Below, piece by piece: positions 7,980-17,154 of a stretch of DNA of 37,768 nucleotides. Source of the stretch: a bacterium (GTDB lineage: Bacteria > Acidobacteriota > HRBIN11 > JAKEFK01). The position numbers and the translations under genes were made by a program. How positions within the stretch are numbered: position 1 is the first letter of the stretch; each line of letters begins with the position of its first letter. Below the pieces are notes generated by a model, which had not been told where the DNA came from, made no database searches, and saw only the letters and a program-made list of their open reading frames with translations. The DNA is taken from NCBI GenBank assembly GCA_022616075.1, contig JAKEFK010000076.1, positions 1-37,768 of the forward strand, given 5' to 3'.

Positions 7980-9206
7980 TCAAAACATTTCGTTAAACCA
8001 TTCACGAAAGCGCCACAGCGGTCTGCGGCGCATATGGAAACGGTCCCTCCGCAGCTCGCGTGTCCGAAATCCGTAAATAATCAGACCGACCGCCGTAGAG
8101 TAAACGGGACTGTTAATCACATCAATCAAACCACCCACACCCGAGGGTTTGCCGATGCGCACCGGCAGATCGAAAATCCTTTCGGCTATCTCTACTGTCC
8201 CTTCCAGTAGTGAGCCTCCACCGGTAATCACAATTCCGGAATTCAATGAACGGGTCAGACCCATTCGTTCAATTTCCTCTTTCATTATAGAGAACAATTC
8301 TTCCGCGCGCGGCTGGATAATCTCACACAATACCTGCCGTGGCATGTATCGTGGTTTGCGTCCTCCTACTCCAGCTACCTCGATTGTTTCTTCATCTTCA
8401 ATCAGGGAACTGAGCGCGCAACCGTATTTTTTTTTAATTTTTTCCGCCTCCGGTATCGGAGTGCGTAATCCAACCGCTATGTCGCTGGTGAAATGATCTC
8501 CACCAATCGATCGAATGTAGCTGTGCCACAAACTCTGCTTTTCAAAAACAGCAAGATCTGTGGTGCCACCTCCAATATCGATCAGCGCAACACCTAGCTC
8601 CTTTTCATCAGGCGTAAGAACTGCTTCGCTGCTGGCTAATTGTTCCAAAACAGTATCGGATACTTCGATCCCTGCTTTATTTACGCACGTCAACAATGTT
8701 TGCAGTTGCGTGTTACCGCAACTGACCACATGCACGTTGACTTCCAGGCGGCTTCCGCTGATTCCCATCGGATCAGCAATCTCATCCTGGCCGTCGACCA
8801 TAAACTCCTGCGGCAAAACATGCAGAATGTCTTTGTCGGCCGGAATCGGGATCGTCTTAGCCGCTTCGATGACTCGACTGATGTCTTCTCTCGAAATGAC
8901 GTGGTCTTTTGAATTAATGCTGATCATGCCGCGGCTGTTCGAGCCCATAATGTGCTCTCCCGCGATTCCTACATAAGCTTCCTCTATATTGATTCCGGCC
9001 ATCAGCTCGGCTTCTTCAACCACTTTTTTGATGCACTCCACAGTGGGATCTACGTGCGTAATAACTCCCTTGCGAAGACCCTTTGAATCGCAACTCCCCA
9101 TTCCGATGATATCGATTGTCACTTCGTCTTTGATTTCCGCGACAAGGATACAGACTTTTGTGGTACCGATATCAAGACCGACGATATAACGATCTTTTTT
9201 CGCCAT
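7980..9206 (-). CDS. ftsA: Cell division protein FtsA
   Basis: A 408-residue actin-like ATPase that tethers FtsZ to the inner membrane. The phosphate-1 motif GLDIGTTK lies at residues 10-17 and the second phosphate loop IDIGGGTTDLAVF near 210-225. The C-terminus, WRFREWFNEMF, is a typical amphipathic membrane-targeting helix. The length is usual for the family. The ATG at 9206 shares one base with the ftsQ stop (TAATG), so translation is coupled to ftsQ. A 63-nt repeat-bearing spacer separates it from ftsZ. Confidence 0.97.
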   Translation of the reverse strand: MAKKDRYIVGLDIGTTKVCILVAEIKDEVTIDIIGMGSCDSKGLRKGVITHVDPTVECIKKVVEEAELMAGINIEEAYVGIAGEHIMGSNSRGMISINSKDHVISREDISRVIEAAKTIPIPADKDILHVLPQEFMVDGQDEIADPMGISGSRLEVNVHVVSCGNTQLQTLLTCVNKAGIEVSDTVLEQLASSEAVLTPDEKELGVALIDIGGGTTDLAVFEKQSLWHSYIRSIGGDHFTSDIAVGLRTPIPEAEKIKKKYGCALSSLIEDEETIEVAGVGGRKPRYMPRQVLCEIIQPRAEELFSIMKEEIERMGLTRSLNSGIVITGGGSLLEGTVEIAERIFDLPVRIGKPSGVGGLIDVINSPVYSTAVGLIIYGFRTRELRRDRFHMRRRPLWRFREWFNEMF

Positions 9207-10033
9207 TAAAGCTGTTCCTTGTAACCATCTTTTACGATGATCTGTCCTTCATAACGAAGGTCGATTAGTTTCTGGTTGGAGAAATGATCTTTCATGAACG
9301 TGGAATAATCTGCGAACTTTTTAATCATCGGAAGAATATCATCTTTTGAGACTAAAAGTCCAAAAGAATAACCCTTTAAATATAAAATAGTATTATGATT
9401 GTCGTAGTAATGAAATTCGGAAACTTGCTGAAAAATTGCCGGGTCCCGGGAAACAGTTTCTACGAAATTCAAACTTGCCCGAATTTGCACCTCATTGCTG
9501 ATCTCGGTGATCCCTGTAATGACGGGAAGAGACGAGAATTCCGAGGACTTTTCGAGGGTTTGGATGACGTGCCCGTCGGAATCCACGAGGTAAAGGTTGC
9601 CTGTTGACACGATGGCGACCGGCTTTCTTTCCAGGATATGTACGCGAATCGTGCCCGGCAATTCCCGCCAGAGGATCGCGCTCTGAATCCAGGGATGGCT
9701 TTCAAGACGCAACTTGATCTGTTTTAAATCGACTTTCAACGTATTCTTTTGAGACGCAAACACGAGAGCTTCAATTTCCTCAGGACTTGTTTTTTTGATG
9801 CCCGTAACTTCAACGTCTCTCAGAATGAATACATCGCTGTTCCGTAAAATCTGAAACCCGTGTCCGCCGAGATAGAAAAGTTCGCCTGTTAGAAGGATCA
9901 AAAGAATAAAATGAAGAATGCGCTGGGAAAGTGTGCGTTTAAAACGGGTCTTGCGCACCTCTTTGTTTTTCAGATTTCGAATGTACTGATAGTCGATTAC
10001 TTTCTCGTCTTCTTTCTGCATAGGCGCTTTCAT
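9206..10033 (-). CDS. ftsQ: Cell division protein FtsQ/DivIB
   Basis: A 275-residue bitopic division protein. It has a basic cytoplasmic N-terminus, one membrane segment (about residues 38-58), a POTRA-type domain beginning VFILRDVEVTGI, and a beta domain containing HPWIQSAILWRELPGTI. It links FtsL/FtsB-type proteins to the cytoplasmic divisome. The start at 10033 is preferred because GAGGG lies 5 nt upstream. The frame remains open to 10066, but those codons run into the hairpin repeat between murB and ftsQ. The stop overlaps the ftsA start (TAATG). Confidence 0.92.
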   Translation of the reverse strand: MKAPMQKEDEKVIDYQYIRNLKNKEVRKTRFKRTLSQRILHFILLILLTGELFYLGGHGFQILRNSDVFILRDVEVTGIKKTSPEEIEALVFASQKNTLKVDLKQIKLRLESHPWIQSAILWRELPGTIRVHILERKPVAIVSTGNLYLVDSDGHVIQTLEKSSEFSSLPVITGITEISNEVQIRASLNFVETVSRDPAIFQQVSEFHYYDNHNTILYLKGYSFGLLVSKDDILPMIKKFADYSTFMKDHFSNQKLIDLRYEGQIIVKDGYKEQL

Positions 10034-10052
10034 GAGTCCCTCAAAATCCAAT

Positions 10053-10120
10053 CGCCAAGACGCCAAGACGCCAAGCTTGAACGATAGATTTTCTTCTTGG
10101 CGATCTTGGCGCCTTGGCGG
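10053..10120. repeat. Hairpin repeat between murB and ftsQ (GCCAAG subfamily)
   Basis: The left arm (10053-10075) is three 8-base CGCCAAGA-type units; the right arm (10096-10120) is the inverted counterpart with GGCGCC inside. The loop is about 20 bases. It begins immediately after the murB stop codon and could form a strong hairpin in the dcw transcript. Confidence 0.9.
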
Positions 10121-10121
10121 T

Positions 10122-10982
10122 TTATTTTCTCCATACGACTACCTCTTCCTGCAAATCGACTTTCTGTGAAGTGTGTACCGTCTTCTTGATGTGATCGATT
10201 AAGTTGAGTACATCATGAAAAGTTGCCTGATTGCGGTTCACAATGAAGTTTGCATGGATCTCGGAAACCACGGCTCCTCCGACTGCAAATCCTTTTAGTC
10301 CGGAATCTTCGATCAGTTTCCCCGCGGCGCAAGGGCCTGGATTTTTGAAAATGCATCCGGCGCTTTTTTCTTTTAACGGTTGAGTGGAAGTCCGGTGCTC
10401 GTTGTATTCACGGATCCGTTCGTGAATTTTCCTGGAATCATCGGGAATCAGTTTCAGGTTTACTTCGGTGATAATCCCGTCAGGTGGAATGGCTGAAGAA
10501 CGGTAAGTGAATTGAAGATCCTGATTGGAAGCAATCACAGCAGTACCATCTGTTTTTACAATTTTCACGGAATGAACCACTTCGCTGATCGTATGGCCAT
10601 GCGCGCCTGCATTCATTCGGACAACTCCGCCGATGCTGCCTGGGATTCCAACAGCAAATTCCAATCCAGTCAATCCTTTTGAAGCGGACTGGTATGCGAG
10701 CTGAGCCATGGGATAGCCGGCATCCGCCGTTAAAAGATTCCCATCCACGCGGAGCACTCTCTCCAGCGACCGCGTGCAAACAACAGCATCTTCAATCCCC
10801 CGGTCATCAGCGAGCACGTTGCTTCCGTTCCCGATGATTCGGAATTTCTGTTTTTCTGCTTTCAATGTCTTCAAAAGATCCATCAGCTCCTGTTCGTTCT
10901 GCGGCAGATAGACCACCGGAACCGGCCCGCCGATGCCGATTGTTGTGTAGTCACTGAGCTTTTGGTTCTTCTTGATTTTCAT
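10122..10982 (-). CDS. murB: UDP-N-acetylenolpyruvoylglucosamine reductase MurB
   Basis: A 286-residue FAD enzyme that reduces UDP-GlcNAc-enolpyruvate to UDP-MurNAc with NADPH. Visible features are the FAD-binding segment RIIGNGSNVLADD, GIPGSIGGVVRMNAGAHG, the TYRSS substrate motif, the proton-donor region AGCIFKNP (Cys where E. coli has Ser229) and the conserved Glu in EIHANF. The short length fits type II MurB. Its ATG lies 32 nt inside the 3' end of murC, so it is translationally coupled. The stop abuts a hairpin repeat. Confidence 0.96.
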   Translation of the reverse strand: MKIKKNQKLSDYTTIGIGGPVPVVYLPQNEQELMDLLKTLKAEKQKFRIIGNGSNVLADDRGIEDAVVCTRSLERVLRVDGNLLTADAGYPMAQLAYQSASKGLTGLEFAVGIPGSIGGVVRMNAGAHGHTISEVVHSVKIVKTDGTAVIASNQDLQFTYRSSAIPPDGIITEVNLKLIPDDSRKIHERIREYNEHRTSTQPLKEKSAGCIFKNPGPCAAGKLIEDSGLKGFAVGGAVVSEIHANFIVNRNQATFHDVLNLIDHIKKTVHTSQKVDLQEEVVVWRK

Positions 10983-12351
10983 TTTTTGACTGTTCCATCA
11001 ATAATTTTGCCGCGCGGTCTGCAACAGAAGTGATCGTTCCGGCTCCCAGAAAAAGTACGATGTCACCTGGCTTTGCCAGAGATAGAACCTTTTCGGGCAA
11101 ACTGTCCAGTTCCTTATGGAGCATCACATTCTGATGCTTCATCGATCCAGCCAGTTTCTCAATCGTGACTCCGGGAATCGGTTTTTCTCCGGCAGCATAA
11201 ACTTCGGTTAACACCAGTACGTCTGCGATATCAAAGCAGGATGTAAACTGATCGATCAAATGGTGCAGGCGAGTGAAACGATGTGGTTGAAATACCGCGA
11301 TGATTCTCCTGTTCCAACCCTGGCGCGCGGCGTTCAGCGTTGCCTCGATTTCACTGGGATGATGCGCGTAATCATCGACAATCAAGATATCCCGCGCATT
11401 CGCTTTCATCTGGAAGCGACGATCGGCTCCACGGAATCGAGATAGGGAATCGCGCGCTGTATCAAAAGAAACCCCAAGCTGGGATGCTACGGCTATGGCA
11501 GCCATGCTATTTACGATGTTGTGAGTGCCCGGCACGTTCAGCTTCACCGTTCCCATGTTTACACCTTGGTGAAAAACCTGAAATTCCGAAGTGTTTTCCT
11601 TGATCAGGACAGGAACGGCCCGAAAATCCGCTTCTTCAGAGAATCCGTAAGTGATGACTCTCCTTTCGATCATGGGAAGAATGCTGCGATTCTCTTCGTT
11701 ATCGATGCATAGAACCACCGATCCGTAGAAAGGAACTTTATTGGCGAACAGAATGAAGGATCGTTTGATATCTTCCAGATCGGTATAATGGTCCATGTGT
11801 TCTTCGTCAATATTTGTGATGACTGCGATCGTGGCGGACAGTTTCAAAAAGGAACGGTCGCTTTCATCAGCTTCGACAACAATGAATTCCCCTTCACCTG
11901 AGCGCGCATGACTGCCCAGCGCCTGCAACCTTCCCCCGATGACGATGGTTGGGTCCAATCCAGCATCTTGCAGTAGCATTCCGGTCATGGATGTCGTGCT
12001 GGTTTTTCCGTGCGCTCCTGCGATGGTGACGCTGTACTTCAGACGCATCAGCTCGGCCAGCATTTCGGCACGCGGTATCACCGGAATTTTCTTGGCCCGC
12101 GCTGCAACAACTTCCGGATTCTCCGCTGAAACGGCCGAAGAAACCACTACAACGTCGGGCGAGCCTACATTGGATGCGTTGTGTCCGAAGTGAATCGTTG
12201 CTCCTAACGAAGCGAGCCGTTGCGTTGTGGCCGTCTCTTTCAGATCAGAGCCTGTAACTCTATGCCCCAGACTCAGCAGCACTTCGGCGATTCCGCACAT
12301 ACCGCTTCCGCCGATGCCAATCATATGAACCTGATGTTGTTTAAAAACCAT
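10951..12351 (-). CDS. murC: UDP-N-acetylmuramate--L-alanine ligase MurC
   Basis: A 466-residue cytoplasmic Mur ligase that adds L-Ala to UDP-MurNAc with ATP. The Rossmann-like N-terminus HMIGIGGSGMCGIAE is followed by the P-loop GAHGKTS at residues 112-118 and the DDYAHHPSEI motif in the C-terminal domain. Length and domain order are normal. The gap to the murG stop is 9 nt and a GAGG ribosome site lies over the end of murG. The last 32 nt overlap the start of murB. Confidence 0.97.
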   Translation of the reverse strand: MVFKQHQVHMIGIGGSGMCGIAEVLLSLGHRVTGSDLKETATTQRLASLGATIHFGHNASNVGSPDVVVVSSAVSAENPEVVAARAKKIPVIPRAEMLAELMRLKYSVTIAGAHGKTSTTSMTGMLLQDAGLDPTIVIGGRLQALGSHARSGEGEFIVVEADESDRSFLKLSATIAVITNIDEEHMDHYTDLEDIKRSFILFANKVPFYGSVVLCIDNEENRSILPMIERRVITYGFSEEADFRAVPVLIKENTSEFQVFHQGVNMGTVKLNVPGTHNIVNSMAAIAVASQLGVSFDTARDSLSRFRGADRRFQMKANARDILIVDDYAHHPSEIEATLNAARQGWNRRIIAVFQPHRFTRLHHLIDQFTSCFDIADVLVLTEVYAAGEKPIPGVTIEKLAGSMKHQNVMLHKELDSLPEKVLSLAKPGDIVLFLGAGTITSVADRAAKLLMEQSKNENQEEPKAQ

Positions 12352-12360
12352 ACTCGTAAA

Positions 12361-13443
12361 TTACCTCTTTGATGCAATGGACTGCGCCAGATCTACTACA
12401 TTATTCGTAGCATCGGGACGCCCCATGCCCTTTGATGCGGCAGCCATTTGTTTCAGTGCTTCCGATGACTCAATCAGTTCATTGATAACCGCAGACAGCG
12501 AAGCGGCCGTCAGATCCTTTTGCAGAATCATTCTGGCCGCGCCCGCTTCCATCAATCGCTTTGCGTTCTGTTCCTGGTGATTGTGCGCCGCAGTTGGCAA
12601 AGGCACCAGAATAGCCGGTTTTCCCAACGCCGTGATTTCCGCCAATGTAATTGCACCCGAACGGCAAATCAAAAGGTCGCACCGGTTATAGAATTCTTCT
12701 ACATCATATATAAACGGAGCTACTTCATAAAAGGGAGCAATCCGCTCATATTGTTTCCGGATCGCTTCAAAATCCCCTTTGCCGGTTTGATGAATCAAAT
12801 GGATGCTTCCCCGTTTTTCGGCGAGTTTCGGTAAAAGCTCAACGACCGTCTGGTTGATCGCCCGCGCACCCTGGCTGCCTCCAAATACTCCGATCGTAAA
12901 CTTCTCTTTTTTCACTTCACGAACAGAGATCGGGCGCACAGGATTCCCTGTAACTTTTGCTTTCCCCTGGAAAACGCCCTGTTTGTCTTCATAAGGGACC
13001 GCAATGGAAGCAGCATATTTCAGCGTCATCCGGTTGGTGAAACCTGGAATCGCATTCGGTTCGACTAGAAGAATGGGAATTTTCTTATGATGCGCAGCCA
13101 TTAAAACGGGTCCGGATGCATAGGCTCCGTACCCAATCACAAGATCCGGCCGAAATTCTTTGAGGATCTTGCGGCTTTCAAGATAGGCAAACGGTAATTG
13201 CATCAGAGTTTTGATTTTGGTAAACAGGCCTTTTCCGATCAGTCCCCCAATCCGGATGAGTTTCAATTCATAACCATGACGCGGTACCAGGTCCTGCTCC
13301 AAACCTGCGATCGTTCCTGTAAAGAGGACTGCTCCATCCGGATCGCGCCGCCTGAACTCCTCGGCCACGGTGAGCGCGGGAAAGATATGGCCACCCGTTC
13401 CACCATCCGCCATCAGCACCCGCATTTCCTCCTCAATTTGCAT
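12361..13443 (-). CDS. murG: Lipid II synthase MurG
   Basis: A 360-residue GT-B glycosyltransferase that transfers GlcNAc from UDP-GlcNAc to lipid I on the inner face of the membrane. The N-terminal loop reads DGGTGGH (residues 13-19) where most MurG proteins have GGGTGGH. Other motifs are GYGAYASGP, GGSQGARAIN and the donor-binding LPTAAHNHQEQNA. The ATG at 13443 overlaps the end of ftsW by 11 nt. An alternative ATG at 13425 (MRVLMADGG) looks more like the usual family start, but the AGGAGG before it is only 2 nt away, so the exact start is uncertain. Confidence 0.95.
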   Translation of the reverse strand: MQIEEEMRVLMADGGTGGHIFPALTVAEEFRRRDPDGAVLFTGTIAGLEQDLVPRHGYELKLIRIGGLIGKGLFTKIKTLMQLPFAYLESRKILKEFRPDLVIGYGAYASGPVLMAAHHKKIPILLVEPNAIPGFTNRMTLKYAASIAVPYEDKQGVFQGKAKVTGNPVRPISVREVKKEKFTIGVFGGSQGARAINQTVVELLPKLAEKRGSIHLIHQTGKGDFEAIRKQYERIAPFYEVAPFIYDVEEFYNRCDLLICRSGAITLAEITALGKPAILVPLPTAAHNHQEQNAKRLMEAGAARMILQKDLTAASLSAVINELIESSEALKQMAAASKGMGRPDATNNVVDLAQSIASKR

Positions 13444-14524
13444 GTTGCGATATGTTTAACAAAGTTCCCACAGCCATCATGTTCAGCAGAAGAGAAGAAC
13501 CGCCGGAGCTGATAAAAGGAAGGGGCAGCCCTTTTGTCGGTAATAATCCGATCACCACGCTGATGTTGATCATGGCCTGCAGTACGATCATTATGGTAAT
13601 CCCGGCAGCAAGGAATTGACCGAACGGATCCTGCACCTTCCAGGCAATTCGAAGGCCGCGCCATAAGAAGAACAAAAATGCAAAGAGCACAACAATCGCG
13701 CCGATCAACCCCAGTTCTTCGCCGATGATTGCATAAATGAAATCGGTGTGTGGCTCGGGCAGATAAAATAGTTTTTGAATTCCGTTAGCCAGTCCGACAC
13801 CTTCCGCGCCGCCGCTTCCCAGAGCGATCAACGATTGTATGATTTGAAAACCGGAATCAGACGCGTCCGCCTCAGGATTAAAAAAAGTTAATAGCCGTTC
13901 CCTCCGGTAATCAACATTCATCACAAGAAAATAAAAAGCAGGCAAGCATGCTCCTGCCATCAGCGCAAAGTATTTGTAGGGCATTCCCGCATAGAAAAGC
14001 ATCGCGATGGTGATGGCGATCACCATGACGGCCGTTCCGAGATCCGGCTCAATGACAATCAGGAAAGCAATTTGACCGCTGATCACCAGTGGAGGCAGGA
14101 GCCCTGGCCAGATTGTGTCGATCTGATCCTGCTTGCGGGAAAGATGATAAGCAAGAAAGAGCAGCAACGGAAATTTTACAAGCTCGGCCGGTTGCAGAGA
14201 CAGAGGACCGACGCGGAACCATCGATGCACATTTGCGACGGCAGGAGCAAAGAGCACAAGCACCAGCAAGAGCACATGAACCACAAGAAGTGCATAAATC
14301 AAAACGCGATTGTTCCAGGTTCGATAAGGAATGTTCATGAATAGCACCATCGCGAGGAGTCCCAGAACAAACCACAAAGACTGGCGAATCGCGTAATAGA
14401 ACGGTGAGCCATACTTTTCCATCGCCATGACGGCGGAAGCCGAGTACACCATGACCAGACCGAACATCACAAGCATGATCGTAATCGCAAACAACAACTT
14501 ATCCGAACTCAGTTTCCTCGCCAT
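13433..14524 (-). CDS. ftsW: Septal peptidoglycan glycosyltransferase FtsW
   Basis: A 363-residue SEDS-family membrane protein with about ten hydrophobic segments that polymerises lipid II at the septum with its partner FtsI. Family motifs are VYSAS in the first segment, HRWFRVGPLSLQPAELVK, the EPDLGTA loop and the C-terminal LPFISSGGSS. The ATG at 14524 has no clear ribosome site because the preceding spacer is occupied by a hairpin repeat. The stop overlaps the start of murG. Confidence 0.97.
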   Translation of the reverse strand: MARKLSSDKLLFAITIMLVMFGLVMVYSASAVMAMEKYGSPFYYAIRQSLWFVLGLLAMVLFMNIPYRTWNNRVLIYALLVVHVLLLVLVLFAPAVANVHRWFRVGPLSLQPAELVKFPLLLFLAYHLSRKQDQIDTIWPGLLPPLVISGQIAFLIVIEPDLGTAVMVIAITIAMLFYAGMPYKYFALMAGACLPAFYFLVMNVDYRRERLLTFFNPEADASDSGFQIIQSLIALGSGGAEGVGLANGIQKLFYLPEPHTDFIYAIIGEELGLIGAIVVLFAFLFFLWRGLRIAWKVQDPFGQFLAAGITIMIVLQAMINISVVIGLLPTKGLPLPFISSGGSSLLLNMMAVGTLLNISQHAN

Positions 14525-14532
14525 AATTTTTT

Positions 14533-14603
14533 AACGCAGAGACGCAGAGACGCAGAGATAACTCATCATTTTTTTTCTCTGCGTCCCTGCGCCTCTGCGT
14601 TTA
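14533..14603. repeat. Hairpin repeat between murD and ftsW (family A)
   Basis: The left arm (14533-14558) is three exact ACGCAGAG units; the right arm (14576-14603) is the inverted counterpart, with an AT-rich loop. The right arm lies within the murD reading frame and supplies its last codons. Confidence 0.92.
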
Positions 14604-15930
14604 AATCCTGTACCGCTTGACGGAAGACGTTTCCCCGTTCCGCGTAGTCTGTAAACATATCAAAACTTGAACAAGCAGGTGACAGGAGCACTACGTCTCC
14701 CGCTTCCGCCTGGGCTGCGGCGCGTTGCACCGCTTCCTGTAATGAGCTGCAAAATACCGGCTCACGAACATCGCGCAGATCACTGGCAATCCGCTGAGCT
14801 GCCTCACCGATCAACAACAACGATTTCACACGGTTTCGAACCAGATCGCGAAGCACTCGATAATCGCAACCCTTATCTTTGCCACCCATGATCAAGAAAA
14901 TGTTTCCTGGAAAACTTTCCAGTGATTTCAACACTGCATCCACGTTGGTCGCTTTCGAATCATCGTAATAATGAACGCCTCCCACTTCTCCCACATCTTC
15001 CATTCGATGGGGAAGTGACCGAAATTCCTCAGCGGCTTTCTGCATCTGTTTGGGCAGGACCGCGCAAAGAAGAGCGATGGAAGCTGCACACAGGCTGTTT
15101 TCCAGATTGTGTACGCCTTTCAAGGCGCCAAGATTGAAATTCAAAACCGGCATCCCGGAAACGACTCGGATCAAACCATTTTTTGCGAACACACCCGATG
15201 GTGGAATCTCCTTTCGAGAGAACCAGAAATGGTGAGCCTGTATTTTCTCCGCATGATCACGGATATAAGGATCGTCATAATTCAAAACGGCAAAATTCGT
15301 TTTAGTCTGGTTTTCAAACATGCGCATTTTCGCGTGATAGTACGGAGCAACGGATGGATACCAATCAAGATGATCTTCCGCCAGATTGATGAGCGCGGAG
15401 ATATGGGGCCTGAACTGATGGATCGTTTCTAGCTGAAAGCTTGAAATTTCCGCTACATAGTAATCGTCCGTTCGTGACTCTTTGCAAAACTGAATCAAAG
15501 GCGTTCCAATGTTCCCGCAGATAAAAGCCCGTTTGCCCGCTTCTTGTAACATGGCTCCAGCCAGTTTCGTGGTTGTTGATTTCCCGTTCGTGCCTGTGAT
15601 TCCAATCAATGTGCCTTTCAAGAAACGGTATGCGAGCTCAATTTCCGCAAGTATGGGGATTCCTGCTTCCTTTGCCGCAACCAGGGGCTCAATCGTGCTG
15701 GGAATTCCAGGGCTTAAAACAATGATGTCCGCCGTAACGAACGTTTTTGTTGTGTGACCGCCTAATTCGAACTCCACACGCGGATAACGTTTCGATAAAT
15801 CTTCAAAAGCAGCAGCGTCTCTTGTCTCTGACACAGCAACTTCGCACGGAAAATCCCGCAAAAAATCCACGACCGCTTGCCCCGTTCGGGCAAATCCCGC
15901 AACCAGAACCTTCTTACCGGTTAAATCCAT
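14566..15930 (-). CDS. murD: UDP-N-acetylmuramoylalanine--D-glutamate ligase MurD
   Basis: A 454-residue Mur ligase that adds D-Glu to UDP-MurNAc-L-Ala. The P-loop GTNGKST is at residues 113-119; DDSKATN, MGGKDKG and LLSPACSSFDMF are in the later domains. The start is the ATG at 15930 (MDLTGKKVLVAGFARTG). The frame stays open 50 codons further upstream, but those codons cross the family B hairpin and the mraY end and look nothing like MurD. The C-terminal tail NAEAQGRREKK is encoded by the arm of the repeat at 14576-14603, an acquired extension after the usual end. Confidence 0.96.
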   Translation of the reverse strand: MDLTGKKVLVAGFARTGQAVVDFLRDFPCEVAVSETRDAAAFEDLSKRYPRVEFELGGHTTKTFVTADIIVLSPGIPSTIEPLVAAKEAGIPILAEIELAYRFLKGTLIGITGTNGKSTTTKLAGAMLQEAGKRAFICGNIGTPLIQFCKESRTDDYYVAEISSFQLETIHQFRPHISALINLAEDHLDWYPSVAPYYHAKMRMFENQTKTNFAVLNYDDPYIRDHAEKIQAHHFWFSRKEIPPSGVFAKNGLIRVVSGMPVLNFNLGALKGVHNLENSLCAASIALLCAVLPKQMQKAAEEFRSLPHRMEDVGEVGGVHYYDDSKATNVDAVLKSLESFPGNIFLIMGGKDKGCDYRVLRDLVRNRVKSLLLIGEAAQRIASDLRDVREPVFCSSLQEAVQRAAAQAEAGDVVLLSPACSSFDMFTDYAERGNVFRQAVQDLNAEAQGRREKK

Positions 15931-15935
15931 ATCAG

Positions 15936-15991
15936 CAAAGTAGTGCGGGCCGTCCGGCCTGCAACGCCGGCGGGACGCCCGCGCTACTTTG
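15936..15991. repeat. Hairpin repeat between mraY and murD (family B)
   Basis: CAAAGTAG at the left edge pairs with CTACTTTG at the right. Inside are GC-rich arms related to CGCGGGCGTCCCGCCGG. It occupies nearly the whole spacer between the mraY stop and the murD start. A second copy is at 17100-17154. Confidence 0.9.
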
Positions 15992-15992
15992 T

Positions 15993-17072
15993 TTACCTCA
16001 ACTTCAGAGTCGTTAAACTTAATAACATGAATAAGAACGCAATAATCCAAAGGCGAATGATCACTTTTGGCTCGCGCCATCCTTTCAGTTCGAAATGATG
16101 ATGAAGGGGAGCCATCAAAAACACGCGTTTTTTCGTCAACTTATAAGAAGCCACTTGAATAATGACCGACAGCGCTTCCAGCACAAAAAGACCACCGACA
16201 ATGATCAACAAAAATTCCTGCTTAATGAGAACCGCGATCGTTCCTATTGCAGCGCCCAACGAAAGAGATCCCACATCTCCCATGAAAACTTCCGCGGGGT
16301 AAGCGTTGTACCACAGGAATCCAATGCTCGAACCCACCAGGGCTCCTCCGAAGATCGTAATTTCTGCGGCCTGCTTGGTAAAGGGAAGCAAGAGATATTG
16401 TGAAAACACAGCATGTCCTGAGATGTATGCGAGCGCGGTGTATGCAGCCGATGCAATGAGAACCGATCCGATCGCAAGGCCATCCAATCCGTCAGTGAGA
16501 TTAACGGCATTGGAGCAACCCACAATTACAAGGACAACCAGAAAGATATAGAAGTAACCAATATCAGGCTGCCACCATTTGATGAAAGGGAGAACGAGTC
16601 GTGTGCTGTAATACTCACTGCTTTGGGAAAGATAGATCAGAAACAAACCAACAAGCATGCTAAAGAATATCTGTAGCGCCATTTTGTGTCGCGCAGTGAG
16701 GCCCAGCGACCGGCGTTTTGCCATCTTGGCGTAGTCATCCAGGAATCCTATGAATCCGAAAGTTACTGTGACGAAGAGCAAAATCCAAATAAAGTAATTC
16801 GTCAAATCTGCAAAGAGAATTGTTGGAATCAGCATGCCTGTCAGAATAATCAGCCCTCCCATCGTGGGCGTTCCGGCCTTCGCGTGATGAGAAGAAGGGC
16901 CTTCCGCCCGGATCTGCTGGCCGATCTGAAATTCCTTTAACTTTCGGATTGCCCAGCCACCAAAGATCAGCGTAATCAGCATGGCCATAATCGTTGCCGC
17001 AGCAGTCCGAAAAGTGATGAAACGGAACAGAGCAAGGCCCGTCAGTTCAGGAGATAAAATCCAGTAAAGCAT
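15993..17072 (-). CDS. mraY: Phospho-MurNAc-pentapeptide transferase MraY
   Basis: A 359-residue polytopic membrane enzyme that makes lipid I from UDP-MurNAc-pentapeptide and undecaprenyl phosphate. The catalytic motif LDDYAK is near residues 111-116, NLTDGLDGL at 191-199, and the PLHHHFE motif near the C-terminus. About ten membrane segments are visible and the length is normal. The start at 17072 gives the usual N-terminus; the ribosome site is weak. Family B hairpins flank it on both sides (murF-mraY and mraY-murD). Confidence 0.97.
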   Translation of the reverse strand: MLYWILSPELTGLALFRFITFRTAAATIMAMLITLIFGGWAIRKLKEFQIGQQIRAEGPSSHHAKAGTPTMGGLIILTGMLIPTILFADLTNYFIWILLFVTVTFGFIGFLDDYAKMAKRRSLGLTARHKMALQIFFSMLVGLFLIYLSQSSEYYSTRLVLPFIKWWQPDIGYFYIFLVVLVIVGCSNAVNLTDGLDGLAIGSVLIASAAYTALAYISGHAVFSQYLLLPFTKQAAEITIFGGALVGSSIGFLWYNAYPAEVFMGDVGSLSLGAAIGTIAVLIKQEFLLIIVGGLFVLEALSVIIQVASYKLTKKRVFLMAPLHHHFELKGWREPKVIIRLWIIAFLFMLLSLTTLKLR

Positions 17073-17099
17073 TTCTTTATTTCTTCAAAACTTTCGTCC

Positions 17100-17154
17100 C
17101 AAAGTAGCGCGTGTCTACGGCCTTCAACGCAGACGAGACGTCCGCGCTATTTTG
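17100..17154. repeat. Hairpin repeat between murF and mraY (family B)
   Basis: Same edges as the copy at 15936-15991 (CAAAGTAGCGCG on one side, CGCGCTATTTTG on the other), with a diverged centre. It overlaps the last codons of murF; the murF TAG stop is part of the repeat's edge. Confidence 0.85.

Noticed and set aside
14533-14603. Short regular repeats looking like a CRISPR array or satellite
   Set aside because: Units are 8 bases with no spacers, and arms are inverted; this is a hairpin repeat, not CRISPR.
15931-16080. A 50-residue N-terminal extension of MurD
   Set aside because: The extra codons read through the family B hairpin and the end of mraY; MDLTGKKVLVAGF at 15930 is the family start.
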